A stretch of 64,000 nucleotides of DNA, taken from NCBI GenBank assembly GCA_964519895.1, contig CAZFLE010000007.1:56180-120179 (forward strand), written 5' to 3'. The notes beneath the pieces are model-generated. The model saw only the letters and a program-made list of their open reading frames with translations. It searched no databases and was not told the origin of the DNA. The translations under genes and the position numbers were made by a program. This DNA comes from CAYFPX01 sp964519895. Its GTDB lineage: Bacteria; Myxococcota_A; UBA796; CAJQPC01. This document shows positions 1-8,488 of this stretch, piece by piece (position 1 is the first letter of the stretch; the number at the start of each line of letters is the position of its first letter).

Positions 1-1118
1 GCGGCGCCGCTCTCAACCTCTCCCACATGGAGAACTTCGAGCTCTTCACCGGGGCCAACTACCTGGCAGACGGCGAGTACAGCGGCCCTGTGGTGAACAG
101 CCGGCGGCAGCTCTGGAGCGTCGCCGGGTTCCTGGCCCTGGTGGTCGACGGTCTGGCGGGCCTGGCCCTGGTCGACGGCGAGCCGACCCTGACGCCCTTC
201 ATCCCCCCCTCCCTGCTGGAGGACGGGCTCGGCGACAGCCTCACGCTCCTGCGCTTTCCCCTGCACGGCGAGTCGGTCGACCTGGCCGTGGACCTGAGCG
301 GGTACAGCGCGGGACCGGACTCGGACCGCATCACCGACGTGGTCGACGACGGTGATCCCGACACCCTGTTCGCCCCGGTGGAGCCCACCCTCGCCGGCCC
401 GGAGCTCGTGGACGGCCAGCTCAGCCTGACCCTGGGCGACGGGGGCGAGGACGGCGTGGTGCTCGACGTGTACCGGGACGGGGTGCGGGTCGCCCAGGAC
501 CTGGCCCCGGGCAGCTGGACCGACCCCGACACGGATCCGGACACCGAAGGGCCCTGCTATGCCGTGCGCAGCCGCCACGAAGCCAGTGGCCTGGGCTCCC
601 AGCACCCGGCTGCGGCGTGCTGGTGGGGGACCGACCACAGCCGGATCCAGGAGCTGGACGCCACATCGTTCACGGCGGTGGGCGGCACGCTGGTCGACAA
701 CCACGGGCGCTGGCACCACCAGGACTGGGGTGAGCCCGACCACAGCCTGAGCGTGACCTTCACAGCGAGCGCCAGCGGCGAGCACTGGCTGCAGGCGGTC
801 TACGGCAACGGCGCCGGCCCGATCTCGACGGGCATCACCGCAGCCACCAAGTGGCTCCAGCTCACGGACCCCAGCGGCACCGTGGTGGCCGAGGGCCCCC
901 TGGTCATGCCGCAGACCGGCGCCTGGGACACCTGGGCCGACTCCACCGTCGTGCCGGCCAGCCTGACCGCCGGCGTGTCCTACACGATCGCGATCACCGA
1001 CGGCACCAACATGTCCTGGCTGGCCCACCACACGCTCTACGACGAGGCCGGGGGCCAAGACGAGCCCTATGGCTACGTGAACATCGCCGCGCTCAAGGTG
1101 CTCGCCCGAGAGGGCTGA
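1..1118 (+). CDS. Secreted six-hairpin glycosidase-like protein, C-terminal part (5' end outside window)
   Basis: The reading frame is open to the left edge (first full codon at base 3), so this is the C-terminal part of a longer protein. The first 60 residues contain NSRRQLWSVAGF followed by a DGL/GL pair, which resembles the last helices of (alpha/alpha)6 glycosidases such as debranching-type or rhamnosidase-type enzymes. Next comes a region like a fibronectin-type linker with a SWTDPDTDPDTEG stretch, then a C-terminal beta-rich module (about the last 150 residues, including GEHWLQAVYGNG) that looks like a carbohydrate-binding or jelly-roll domain. The role is probably extracellular glycan degradation. 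The glycosidase assignment is an inference from a short conserved segment; the substrate cannot be told. An internal ATG at 27 exists but the conserved text continues through it. Confidence 0.55.
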   Translation, partial: GAALNLSHMENFELFTGANYLADGEYSGPVVNSRRQLWSVAGFLALVVDGLAGLALVDGEPTLTPFIPPSLLEDGLGDSLTLLRFPLHGESVDLAVDLSGYSAGPDSDRITDVVDDGDPDTLFAPVEPTLAGPELVDGQLSLTLGDGGEDGVVLDVYRDGVRVAQDLAPGSWTDPDTDPDTEGPCYAVRSRHEASGLGSQHPAAACWWGTDHSRIQELDATSFTAVGGTLVDNHGRWHHQDWGEPDHSLSVTFTASASGEHWLQAVYGNGAGPISTGITAATKWLQLTDPSGTVVAEGPLVMPQTGAWDTWADSTVVPASLTAGVSYTIAITDGTNMSWLAHHTLYDEAGGQDEPYGYVNIAALKVLAREG

Positions 1119-1176
1119 GGGGAGGGTGCCAGGGCACGTCCGCAGGGCTACTCCCCTTCCCCCCTTGGAGCCCTCT

Positions 1177-3438
1177 GTGCCCGACCACCTGAACGGCCTG
1201 AACGAACCCCAGCGCAAGGCGGTCGAGACCCTGGACGGGCCCCTGCTGATCCTGGCCGGTGCAGGCTCGGGCAAGACCCGGGTGCTCACCCGCCGGATCG
1301 CTCACCTGCTCCACACCGGCGTGCGGCCCTGGCGCATCCTGGCGGTCACGTTCACCAACAAGGCCGCCAGCGAGATGAAGGGCCGGATCCGGGCGCTGGT
1401 CGGCGGCCAGGCGGCCGCAGACCTGTGGGTCTCGACCTTTCACTCCAGCTGTGCCCGCATCCTGCGCATGGAGGCCGAACACATCGGGCTGTCGCGCAAC
1501 TACGTGGTCTGGGACGACGACGACCAGCTCCGGGTGCTCAAGCAGATCGGCAAGGAACTCAACCTGGACCCCAAGCAGCACCCTCCCCGGGGCTTCCGGT
1601 CCAAGATCGATGGCGCCAAGAACAAGCTGTGGGGCCCGGACCAGTGGCTGGAGCACGGCGCCGAGCCCCCGGGGAGCACCGCGGTCCGGGTCTTCCGCGC
1701 CTACGAGGAGCGGCTGGCGGCGTCCAGCGCGGTGGACTTCAACGACCTCATCAACCATGTCGTCAAGCTCTTCCGCACCCGACCCGACCGGCTGGAGCGC
1801 TGGCAGGACAAGTTCCAGTACCTGCTGGTCGACGAGTACCAGGACACCAACCGCGCCCAGTACGAGCTCGTCAAGGCGCTGGCGGCCAAGCGCCGCAACC
1901 TGGCCGTGGTTGGCGACGACGACCAGTCGATCTACAGCTTCCGGGGGGCGGACATCCGCAACATCCTGGACTTCGAGGACGACTTTCCCGACGCCACGGT
2001 GGTCCGGCTGGAGCAGAACTACCGCTCGTCCCAGAAGATCCTGGCCGCGGCGATGGCCGTGGTGAAGAACAACCGGGCCCGCAAGGACAAGACCCTGTGG
2101 TCCGACGGCACCCAGGGCGAGCCGATCAAGCTCATCGTGGCGGGCGACGAGAGCGAGGAAGCGGCGCTGGTCGCCAGCGACATGGCCACCCAGGTTCGCA
2201 ACGGCCGCAGCTATGGCGACCTGGCGGTGATCTACCGGACCAACGCGTCGTCGCGACCTCTGGAGCAGGCCTTCGAGCGCCGGCGCTGGCCCTACGTGGT
2301 CGTTGGCGCCAGGCGCTTCTACGAGCGCCGCGAGGTTCGGGATCTCCTGGCCTATGTGCGCCTGGTGCTCAACCCCGCCGACGACATGGCCCTGGTCCGC
2401 ATCCTCAACGTGCCCCGCCGCGGGCTGGGCACCAAGGCCCTCGAAGCCCTGCGCACCCAGGCCCGGGAGCACGGCACATCCATGCTCGAGGCCGCCCGAT
2501 CCCTGTCCGTCGGCACATCCCGCCGGGCCAAGTCGCTGGCCGGCTTCAGCACCCTGATCCGCGACTGGCAGGAGAAGGCCCTGCACCAGTCCCCGGGCGA
2601 GCTGGTGACCACGATCGCGGCCGAGTCCGGGTACGCCGAGCTCCTCCAGAACGAGGACACCGACGAGGCCCGGGACCGGCTGTCCAACATCGACGCCCTG
2701 GCCCAGGACGCCGAAGAAGAAGCCGAGGTCCCGGACAACGACGACCCCCACGCCCGGCTCCAGGCCTGGCTGGACCGCGCATCCCTGGCCGGCCAGGCCG
2801 ACGAGCTGCCCGACCAAGGGGGGCGCATCACCCTGCTGACCGCCCACCTGGCCAAGGGCCTCGAGTTCCCCGTGGTCTACGTGGTGGGCATGGTCGAGGG
2901 TTCCTTTCCCCACGTGCGCAGCGCCAACCGGGTCCAGGACATCGAGGAGGAGCGCCGGCTGGCCTATGTCGCGTTCACCCGGGCCGAGCACCGGCTTGTC
3001 CTGACGCGCCCGCGGGTCCGGCGGCTCTACGGCCGCGAGGAGCGGGTGTCGCGCTCCCGCTTCCTGGACGAAATCCCCGACTCCCTGACCAGCGGCGGAG
3101 GCCGCCTCGCGAGCTTCTACGGCAAGCGCCAGGTCACCCGACGCCCCACCGGCGGTGCAGTACCGGAGACCGCCAAGCAGCGCATGGCCGACTTCCTGGC
3201 CACCCACGGAAAGGGGGGCTCCCGAGCCGACCCCCTGGCCGGCGCCACGACCTTCGACCCCGAGGACATCAGCGCCTTCTCACCGGGGACCCGGGTCCTG
3301 CACCCGACTTTTGGCCACGGCACCGTGCGCCAGGTCACCGGCAGCCCCGCAAACAAGCGCATCACCGTGCACTTCCAGCGCCACGGCCGCATGACCCTGT
3401 CGGCGCGTCACGCGAACCTTCAGGTCGTGATGGGGTGA
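1177..3438 (+). CDS. uvrD: ATP-dependent DNA helicase UvrD/PcrA
   Basis: Superfamily 1A 3'-5' helicase for excision repair, mismatch repair and replication restart. All helicase motifs are visible in order: Q-motif LNEPQ near the N-terminus, Walker A AGAGSGKT at about residues 27-34, TFTNKAASEM (Ia), STFHS (Ib), VDEYQDTN (Walker B), GDDDQSIYSFRGA (III), QNYRSS (IV), TAHLAKGLEFPVV (V) and RLAYVAFTRA (VI). The C-terminus carries the beta-rich Tudor-like module typical of PcrA/UvrD (GTRVLHPTFGHGTV). The GTG at 1177 is preferred because a TTGGAG ribosome site lies 6 bases upstream and the protein then starts just before the Q-motif; a GTG at 1126 would add 17 unconserved residues. About 753 residues, a normal length. 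Confidence 0.95.
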   Translation: MPDHLNGLNEPQRKAVETLDGPLLILAGAGSGKTRVLTRRIAHLLHTGVRPWRILAVTFTNKAASEMKGRIRALVGGQAAADLWVSTFHSSCARILRMEAEHIGLSRNYVVWDDDDQLRVLKQIGKELNLDPKQHPPRGFRSKIDGAKNKLWGPDQWLEHGAEPPGSTAVRVFRAYEERLAASSAVDFNDLINHVVKLFRTRPDRLERWQDKFQYLLVDEYQDTNRAQYELVKALAAKRRNLAVVGDDDQSIYSFRGADIRNILDFEDDFPDATVVRLEQNYRSSQKILAAAMAVVKNNRARKDKTLWSDGTQGEPIKLIVAGDESEEAALVASDMATQVRNGRSYGDLAVIYRTNASSRPLEQAFERRRWPYVVVGARRFYERREVRDLLAYVRLVLNPADDMALVRILNVPRRGLGTKALEALRTQAREHGTSMLEAARSLSVGTSRRAKSLAGFSTLIRDWQEKALHQSPGELVTTIAAESGYAELLQNEDTDEARDRLSNIDALAQDAEEEAEVPDNDDPHARLQAWLDRASLAGQADELPDQGGRITLLTAHLAKGLEFPVVYVVGMVEGSFPHVRSANRVQDIEEERRLAYVAFTRAEHRLVLTRPRVRRLYGREERVSRSRFLDEIPDSLTSGGGRLASFYGKRQVTRRPTGGAVPETAKQRMADFLATHGKGGSRADPLAGATTFDPEDISAFSPGTRVLHPTFGHGTVRQVTGSPANKRITVHFQRHGRMTLSARHANLQVVMG

Positions 3439-3507
3439 GGGGTGGGCCGATGAACACCGGGGACGCGACCGACAGGCGGCGGGGGCCGTCCTCGCTACCC
3501 CCGACCC

Positions 3508-3695
3508 GACCAGTCCACCTTGAATGTCCGCTTCGCCAGACCAGACGGGGTTCGGTGTCCGCTCGGGCCCCCAAGTAGGGCCTTTGGATGGCCTGCGGGA
3601 CCTCTACGATGCCCTCCGGGCGTGAATTCGGGGGTCCTGTGGACACCGAACCCCATCTGGTCCGCCAGATCGGACATTCAACCCCAACTGGTCGG
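3508..3695. repeat. 190-bp imperfect inverted-repeat element (MITE-like)
   Basis: Left arm 3508-3572 and right arm 3631-3695 are reverse complements at about three quarters of positions, with uninterrupted identical blocks CGACCAGT, TTGAATGTCCG and GGGGTTCGGTGTCC. A loop of about 58 bases separates them. The right arm itself contains a perfect small hairpin ATCTGG-tccg-CCAGAT at 3655-3670. The size and terminal symmetry fit a miniature inverted-repeat element or a large bidirectional terminator between the helicase gene and the convergent gene at 3678. The right arm overlaps the last codons of that gene. Confidence 0.6.
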
Positions 3696-4487
3696 CCGCG
3701 TTCGGCGCCGCCAGCCCCACAGCGGGAGCAGCACCAGCGCCGCGGTCGAGGTGTCGACCCGGCTGCAGCCACAGGACGACGTCGCGGACAGCGCGAACTG
3801 CTCGATGTCCACGCAGTGCTCTGCGGACGCCTCGGTCTCGTTGCCCGCCGCGTCCACGCTGACCGCGACGACACAGAGCGCCGTCTCCAGCTCCCCCGTC
3901 CAGGAGACGCCGACAAAGGTGCCGTCCTGGTCTTCGCTGCGCTCGGGAAGGAAGCGGACCACCTCGCTGCCGTCGTCGGACCGCAGGATGCGCGCCCAGC
4001 TCAGGCCATCGGCGGTCTCCTCGGCATCGACGACCCACGACGCCTGGTGGATCCAGCTGCCGTCGGCCTGTTCGTTGGCCGACGCATAGCCTCCGACCAC
4101 GATCTCGGGAGGCCGAAGCGGGGCGACCCGTTCCGAGCCGGTGGTGAAGGCCTGGTAGAGGCTGTCTTCCAGGCCGTTCTCCTGCTCCGCCAACACCCGG
4201 TACTCGGTGTCCGGCATCCGCTCGTCGGTGAGCTCCCAAGGGGTGATCCCCGAATGGCCCCACGCGTCCAGGTCCTCCAGGGCCACCACGGCTTGGGTGG
4301 ACGCCAGGTAGAGCACAATCCTGACGCGGGCCTCTTCGTCCGCGGTGTTCTCCACCACCAACAGGGGGTTGGCGTCGATCGGTACACCGGTCGCGCCGTC
4401 GAAGGGCCGGAGCTCCGTGAGGCGGGAGACCGCGTGGTTCACGTCGCCGGCGCCAGCGAGCACAGGGGCAAGGAGGGTCCACCACAT
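3678..4487 (-). CDS. Secreted protein with MYXO-CTERM-like tail
   Basis: 269 residues. The N-terminus MWWTLLAPVLAGAG is a short signal peptide. The middle is beta-rich with an Ig/fibronectin-like look (ELRPFDGATGVPIDANP; VSVDAAGNETEASAEHC), and the C-terminus is CGCSR, a hydrophobic stretch TAALVLLPLWGW, then RRR, the layout of MYXO-CTERM sorting signals that anchor surface proteins in Myxococcota. No enzymatic motif is seen. The last codons and the stop lie inside the right arm of the inverted repeat at 3508-3695, so the extreme C-terminus may have been supplied by that element. It diverges from the gene at 4556 across a 68-bp gap containing a palindrome. Confidence 0.75.
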   Translation of the reverse strand: MWWTLLAPVLAGAGDVNHAVSRLTELRPFDGATGVPIDANPLLVVENTADEEARVRIVLYLASTQAVVALEDLDAWGHSGITPWELTDERMPDTEYRVLAEQENGLEDSLYQAFTTGSERVAPLRPPEIVVGGYASANEQADGSWIHQASWVVDAEETADGLSWARILRSDDGSEVVRFLPERSEDQDGTFVGVSWTGELETALCVVAVSVDAAGNETEASAEHCVDIEQFALSATSSCGCSRVDTSTAALVLLPLWGWRRRTRPTSWG

Positions 4488-4532
4488 GGGTCCAGCTAAC
4501 CCCGCTTGTCTGGCGTTCGTTTCATGACTACT

Positions 4533-4546
4533 TTGTCATACGACAA
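4533..4546. promoter_or_regulatory. Palindromic operator in a divergent promoter region
   Basis: TTGTC-ATAC-GACAA is a near-perfect 14-bp palindrome (12 of 14 positions symmetric), lying between the start codons of the minus-strand gene at 4487 and the plus-strand gene at 4556. The flanks add related half-sites: ATGAC before it and GTCAT on both sides. This is typical of a dimeric helix-turn-helix repressor site. It lies 10 bases before the plus-strand start, where a bound repressor would block expression. No regulator gene is next to it. Confidence 0.5.
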
Positions 4547-4555
4547 GGATGTCAT

Positions 4556-4981
4556 GTGACCCTGGTGGCCCTGGGCGAGTACCGGACCGCGCCCCGGGAA
4601 GAAACCCGGGTGGGGTGGCTGGGGCGTCTGATGGAGGCGGTGCCCCGGGAAGCAGGCGCCCCCCTGAGCGACCTCGACGACGTGCTCAGCTGGTCCGCCC
4701 ACTACGGCCCGCTCCCGCTCCCGCAGCTCCACGACCTCGCTGCCACCCTCCAGGACCTCCCCGACCAGGAACCCTCCCCCAACACCCGCTCCGCCCTCCA
4801 GGCCCTCGCCCTCCAGGACCGCGAGCGACTCGAGATCCTCATGACCGCGCTCCAGCACAGCCCACAGATGCTCAGCGCGGCCCGCGATGCCCTGGCGATG
4901 GCGAACCAGCTCCAGCACGACACCACCGCCCGCCTCCAGCCCGAGCTCCAGCGCTTCAAGGACCTGATCGAGGGCGCGTGA
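4556..4981 (+). CDS. Hypothetical alpha-helical protein
   Basis: 141 residues with a GTG start, overlapping a TGA-like context; an ATG at 4549 is in another frame. The sequence is predicted mainly helical (DRERLEILMTALQHSPQML, then a long Gln/Leu-rich helix to the end) with no signal peptide or membrane segment. The family is not recognised. Its 3' end stops 7 bp from the convergent MopE gene. Support is moderate: codon third positions are GC-rich and the operator-like palindrome lies directly upstream, but an opposite-strand frame covers the same bases. Confidence 0.5.
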   Translation: MTLVALGEYRTAPREETRVGWLGRLMEAVPREAGAPLSDLDDVLSWSAHYGPLPLPQLHDLAATLQDLPDQEPSPNTRSALQALALQDRERLEILMTALQHSPQMLSAARDALAMANQLQHDTTARLQPELQRFKDLIEGA

Positions 4982-4988
4982 TCGCCCC

Positions 4989-7511
4989 TCAGTCCTCGAC
5001 CCGCACACACAGCACGGCGTAGTCCAGCGAGCAGTCCTTGTTCTCCTCCAGGCTCCCCAGGAACTGGGACGCGTCGAGCTCCATGCCCACGCCCACGCCA
5101 CCGGTGCTGGTCCAGTCGCTACAGGTCTGGCCGCTGTAGAAGGTGCCGTCGGTGTAGCTGCCGTGCCAGCCGTCGGCGTCGTTGCTGTAGCCGTTCTCCT
5201 CTTCGATGATGTCCCCGTCGAAGGACGTCACGATCGTCGACCCGCTAGAGCCGCCCAGCAGGGTGTTCCAGTCCGACAGGAGCTGGGTGCCGTTGATGTC
5301 CTCGACCGGCCAGTAGTCCCGGATGTTGCTCCCGGTGCTCGCGTTGGTCGTGTCGGGGATCAGGTCCCGCAGGTCGTGGCTGCTGTCGGACAGGAAGGCG
5401 TACCAGGTCCCGCTGAAGCCATGGGCCGACGCGTCCGCAGCGCACAGGGCATCCGCACCGCTCAGCCCGCCCATGTTCCCGTTGTAGTCGTCGGTCAGGG
5501 CCGAGATCACGATGGGGTCCAGGGTCACACAGGTGGCCGAAGTCGGACCGCAGTAGCCGCTGTCGCAGTCGGTGTGGTCCGCGCAGTTGGAGCCGTCGGG
5601 ACAGCCCTCGGGGGTGCCGTCGCCGTTGGTGTCGCCGTCGACCGTGCCGTCGCAGTCGCGATCGGTGCCGTCGCAGGCCTGGGCCGCGCCTGGGCTGTAG
5701 CTGGTGTCCGTGTCGTCGCAGTCCCCGCCCAGGGCCACGTGGCCGGCGGGCTCTTCGCAGGCCAGGGTCGAGAAGGCGTCGTCGCCATAGCCATCGCCAT
5801 CGCCATCTGCGTACCAGGTCGTCGCATCCACCGCGGTGTCCTCGTCGACGCTGCTGTCGCAGTCGTTGTCCGTGCTGTCACTGCAGAGCTCGTCGGCGTC
5901 GGGATTCACAGCCGGGTCCCCGTCGTCGCAGTCCGTGCCGTCGGAGACCGCGGCCTCGGGCGCGTCGCAGGCCTCGGAGGCCTGGGCCGGGTCCCCGAAG
6001 CCATCCCCGTCCCCGTCGTCGTAGAAGGTCGCACCGGTCGACGTGTCGACGCTGCTGTCGTCGTCGTCGATGTCCCCATCGCAGTCGTCGTCGATGTCGT
6101 TGCAGATCTCCGTCGCGTCGGTGTTCACAGCCGCGTCCCCGTCGTCGCAGTCCGTGCTGTCCGCCGCGGCGCCGCTGGGCAGCTCACAGGCCACCACAGG
6201 GCTGGTGCCGCCGTGTCCGTCGCCGTCCGCGTCGGCGTAGAAGGTGGTGCCGGTGCTGGTGTCCAGGCTGCCGTCCGCGTCGTCGGTGTCCCCGTCGCAG
6301 TCGTTGTCCGCGCCATCGCAGACCTCGGTGGCCCCCGGGTTCACGCTGGCGTCCCCGTCGTCGCAGTCGGTGTCATCGGCCACGGTGTCTGTCGGCGCCT
6401 CGCAGGCCAGCGCCTCGGTCTCCGGGTCGCCATAGCCGTCGCTGTCGCTGTCGCTGTACCAGGCATCGGCGTCCAGGGCGTCCCCGTCTGCGTCGCCGTC
6501 GCAGTCGTTGTCCGCGCCATCGCAGACCTCGACGCCACCGGGGTGCGCGGCGGGATCGCTGTCGTCGCAGTCCTGGTCGTTGGCCGTGTAGCCGACCGGC
6601 TCGTCGCAGCCGTCCTGGGCGTCGTCTGGGTCGCCGTAGCCGTCGTGGTCCGCGTCGGCGTACCAGGTCACGCCCACGCCTTCGTCGGTGCCCCCGTCGC
6701 AGTCATTGTCCGCGTCGTCGCAGACCTCTGTGCCCCCGGGCAGGGCGCTGTCGTCCAGGTCGTCGCAGTCGTCGGCGCTGGCCACGTAGCCATCGGGCTG
6801 CTCACAGGCGTCCTGGGTGAAGGTGGTCCCGCCTGCGCCGTCACCGTCCGCGTCGCCGTACCAGGTCGTGGCGTCGATGGCTTCCTCGTCCACGTCGCCG
6901 TCGCAGTCGTTGTCGCTGCCGTCGCAGTTCTCCGGGGAGCCCGGGAAGCTGAAGGCGTCGCTGTCGTCGCAGTCCTCACATGCGGGGATCAGGTCCCCGT
7001 CCGCATCCTCGTACTGGGTCGAGCCGTCGCAGTTGTAGTCGTGGGCCACCGTGCAGTCGTCCTCGGCGGCCCCGGGGTGGTAGCGGCCGTCGGTGTCGTC
7101 ACAGTCCCCGTCGTGGGCCGCGTAGCCATGAGGGGCCTCGCAGGCCTCGACGGGCTCGTCGGTGCGGCCGTAGCCATCGCCGTCGTCGTCTGGGTACCAA
7201 GTGGAGGGATCGGCGGGCTCCTCGTCGACCGTGCCGTCACAGTCCTGGTCGGCCCGGTCACAGGTCTCCTGGGCGCCCGGGTGGACCTGGTCGTCGTCGT
7301 CGTTGCAGTCGTCATCGGCGTCGAAGCCATCGCCGTCCGCGTCGGGCGCCGTGGGGTCGGTGTCGGTGCCAGGGCCGGTGTCCGCTGTGGTCGTCGTCCC
7401 TGCGGAGTCGGCCGTCGGGGTGGTTCCGGAGTCGGCCAGGGTCGTCGTGGTGTCGTCGCCACACGCGACCAGCAAGGCCAGAGCCAGGAGCACAGCGAGA
7501 CACTGAGACAT
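4989..7511 (-). CDS. MopE-type repeat lipoprotein with C-terminal DUF1554/endostatin-like domain
   Basis: 840 residues. Signal peptide with lipobox LLVAC (Cys about residue 17), then a Thr/Ser/Asp-rich linker. The central 550 residues hold about nine copies of the MopE metal-binding motif (pattern DNDCDGDxD ... TWYxDxDGDGYGD ... CDDxD ... NPGATEVCDG), a calcium- or copper-binding Cys/Asp repeat common on myxobacterial cell surfaces. The last 180 residues start with YNGNMGGLSGADALC and continue with SGTWYAFLSDSS, which resembles the DUF1554 or endostatin-type C-type-lectin-fold domain. Predicted to be anchored in the outer membrane facing out. The ligand is unknown. The repetitive DNA gives a long antisense frame that is not a gene. 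Confidence 0.85.
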   Translation of the reverse strand: MSQCLAVLLALALLVACGDDTTTTLADSGTTPTADSAGTTTTADTGPGTDTDPTAPDADGDGFDADDDCNDDDDQVHPGAQETCDRADQDCDGTVDEEPADPSTWYPDDDGDGYGRTDEPVEACEAPHGYAAHDGDCDDTDGRYHPGAAEDDCTVAHDYNCDGSTQYEDADGDLIPACEDCDDSDAFSFPGSPENCDGSDNDCDGDVDEEAIDATTWYGDADGDGAGGTTFTQDACEQPDGYVASADDCDDLDDSALPGGTEVCDDADNDCDGGTDEGVGVTWYADADHDGYGDPDDAQDGCDEPVGYTANDQDCDDSDPAAHPGGVEVCDGADNDCDGDADGDALDADAWYSDSDSDGYGDPETEALACEAPTDTVADDTDCDDGDASVNPGATEVCDGADNDCDGDTDDADGSLDTSTGTTFYADADGDGHGGTSPVVACELPSGAAADSTDCDDGDAAVNTDATEICNDIDDDCDGDIDDDDSSVDTSTGATFYDDGDGDGFGDPAQASEACDAPEAAVSDGTDCDDGDPAVNPDADELCSDSTDNDCDSSVDEDTAVDATTWYADGDGDGYGDDAFSTLACEEPAGHVALGGDCDDTDTSYSPGAAQACDGTDRDCDGTVDGDTNGDGTPEGCPDGSNCADHTDCDSGYCGPTSATCVTLDPIVISALTDDYNGNMGGLSGADALCAADASAHGFSGTWYAFLSDSSHDLRDLIPDTTNASTGSNIRDYWPVEDINGTQLLSDWNTLLGGSSGSTIVTSFDGDIIEEENGYSNDADGWHGSYTDGTFYSGQTCSDWTSTGGVGVGMELDASQFLGSLEENKDCSLDYAVLCVRVED

Positions 7512-7620
7512 GAGGACACCCGGGACAGGACACCTGGAGCATAGAGCCTCCTGGACGTCAGCTGGCTGCCCTTCCTTCCTCTGGGATCGACCGCAGCGCT
7601 GGCAGGGCCTCGCGTTGTCT

Positions 7621-8478
7621 TCAGCGGGCCTCGATCCCGATGATCATCGTCGGCGTCGCAGCGTTGGCCACCGCGTAGAACACCCCCTCGCCCCCGATGT
7701 GCAACGCGATGCGCTCGGTCGCCCACCACGACGCGGCCAGCCCGACCCCCAGGTAGGCGGTCTGCCCCACCCCGTAGACGTTGATCGTCTCGACCGGGTT
7801 GCGCGGCATCCATGCCGTGCCGTGCAGTTCGAGCACGAAGCCTGCCGGCAGTCTCGCCCCCACCTGCCAGAAGCCCAATCCGACCGTGCCCAGCTCGGGG
7901 TCCGAGTGCCAGCGCAGCCCCGCGCTGCCAACGGCCCAGAAGCGCCGCCAGCCCCGCCCGATCTGGAGCTCCCCGTCCACGAAGGTGGTCGCAACGGCCG
8001 GGATGAACGACACGCCCTCGGGACCCTGGCCGCTGGTGTTGGTCCGCGCCAGGTCCCCCCCGTCGAAGGCCTGGGCCTTGCCCAGCCGCCCCTCGATGGC
8101 GACCCGCGTGGGCCCTCGCAGCAGGCCGTAGCGCAGCCCACCCGCGGTGGGCCCCATGTAGGCGCCGGCGGCGTTGCCATAGATGCAGCCGCCGACCGGG
8201 GTCGACGTGACCAGGGCCGTCCAGCGGTCCGTCACCCCATACTCGGCGTAGAGGGCCAGGTTGGCGTCCCGGTATGGCGCCACCTTCATGTGGTTCCCCT
8301 CGAGGTCGAAGGCCTCGTCACCCACCAGGAACCGCCCAACCGCCTTGCCGTAGGCGCTCCCCTGGTCCTGGGTCCAGGCCCCGGCGTGGGCCGGCGCAGC
8401 GAGGGTGGCGAGCAGGGCGAGCACGATCCTCCGGGGGGCTGTCCAGTCTCGGATGCCGTGACCCGAGGAGAGTCGCAC
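7621..8478 (-). CDS. Outer-membrane beta-barrel-like protein
   Basis: 285 residues, GTG start, signal peptide with cleavage after LATLAAPAHA. The mature part alternates polar and hydrophobic residues with many Gly/Tyr/Trp (DANLALYAEYGVTDRWTALV; TAYLGVGLAASWWATERIAL), as in outer-membrane barrels of 10-12 strands. It begins 10 bp after the stop of the metalloprotease gene at 8489 and is probably co-transcribed with it. No family name can be given. Confidence 0.7.
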   Translation of the reverse strand: MRLSSGHGIRDWTAPRRIVLALLATLAAPAHAGAWTQDQGSAYGKAVGRFLVGDEAFDLEGNHMKVAPYRDANLALYAEYGVTDRWTALVTSTPVGGCIYGNAAGAYMGPTAGGLRYGLLRGPTRVAIEGRLGKAQAFDGGDLARTNTSGQGPEGVSFIPAVATTFVDGELQIGRGWRRFWAVGSAGLRWHSDPELGTVGLGFWQVGARLPAGFVLELHGTAWMPRNPVETINVYGVGQTAYLGVGLAASWWATERIALHIGGEGVFYAVANAATPTMIIGIEAR

Positions 8479-8488
8479 GGGTCACCGC

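Noticed and set aside
1093..3207. 704-codon minus-strand frame under the uvrD gene
   Set aside because: Low-complexity Gly/Val/Leu/Gln text with no motif; the plus strand has all helicase motifs.
4989..7511. Regular repeats suggestive of CRISPR
   Set aside because: They are in-frame protein repeats of unequal length, not identical direct repeats with unique spacers.
5163..7544. 793-codon open frame on the plus strand, antisense to the MopE lipoprotein
   Set aside because: Val/Ala-rich translation is the mirror of Asp/Cys repeats; the minus strand has a signal peptide and family repeats.
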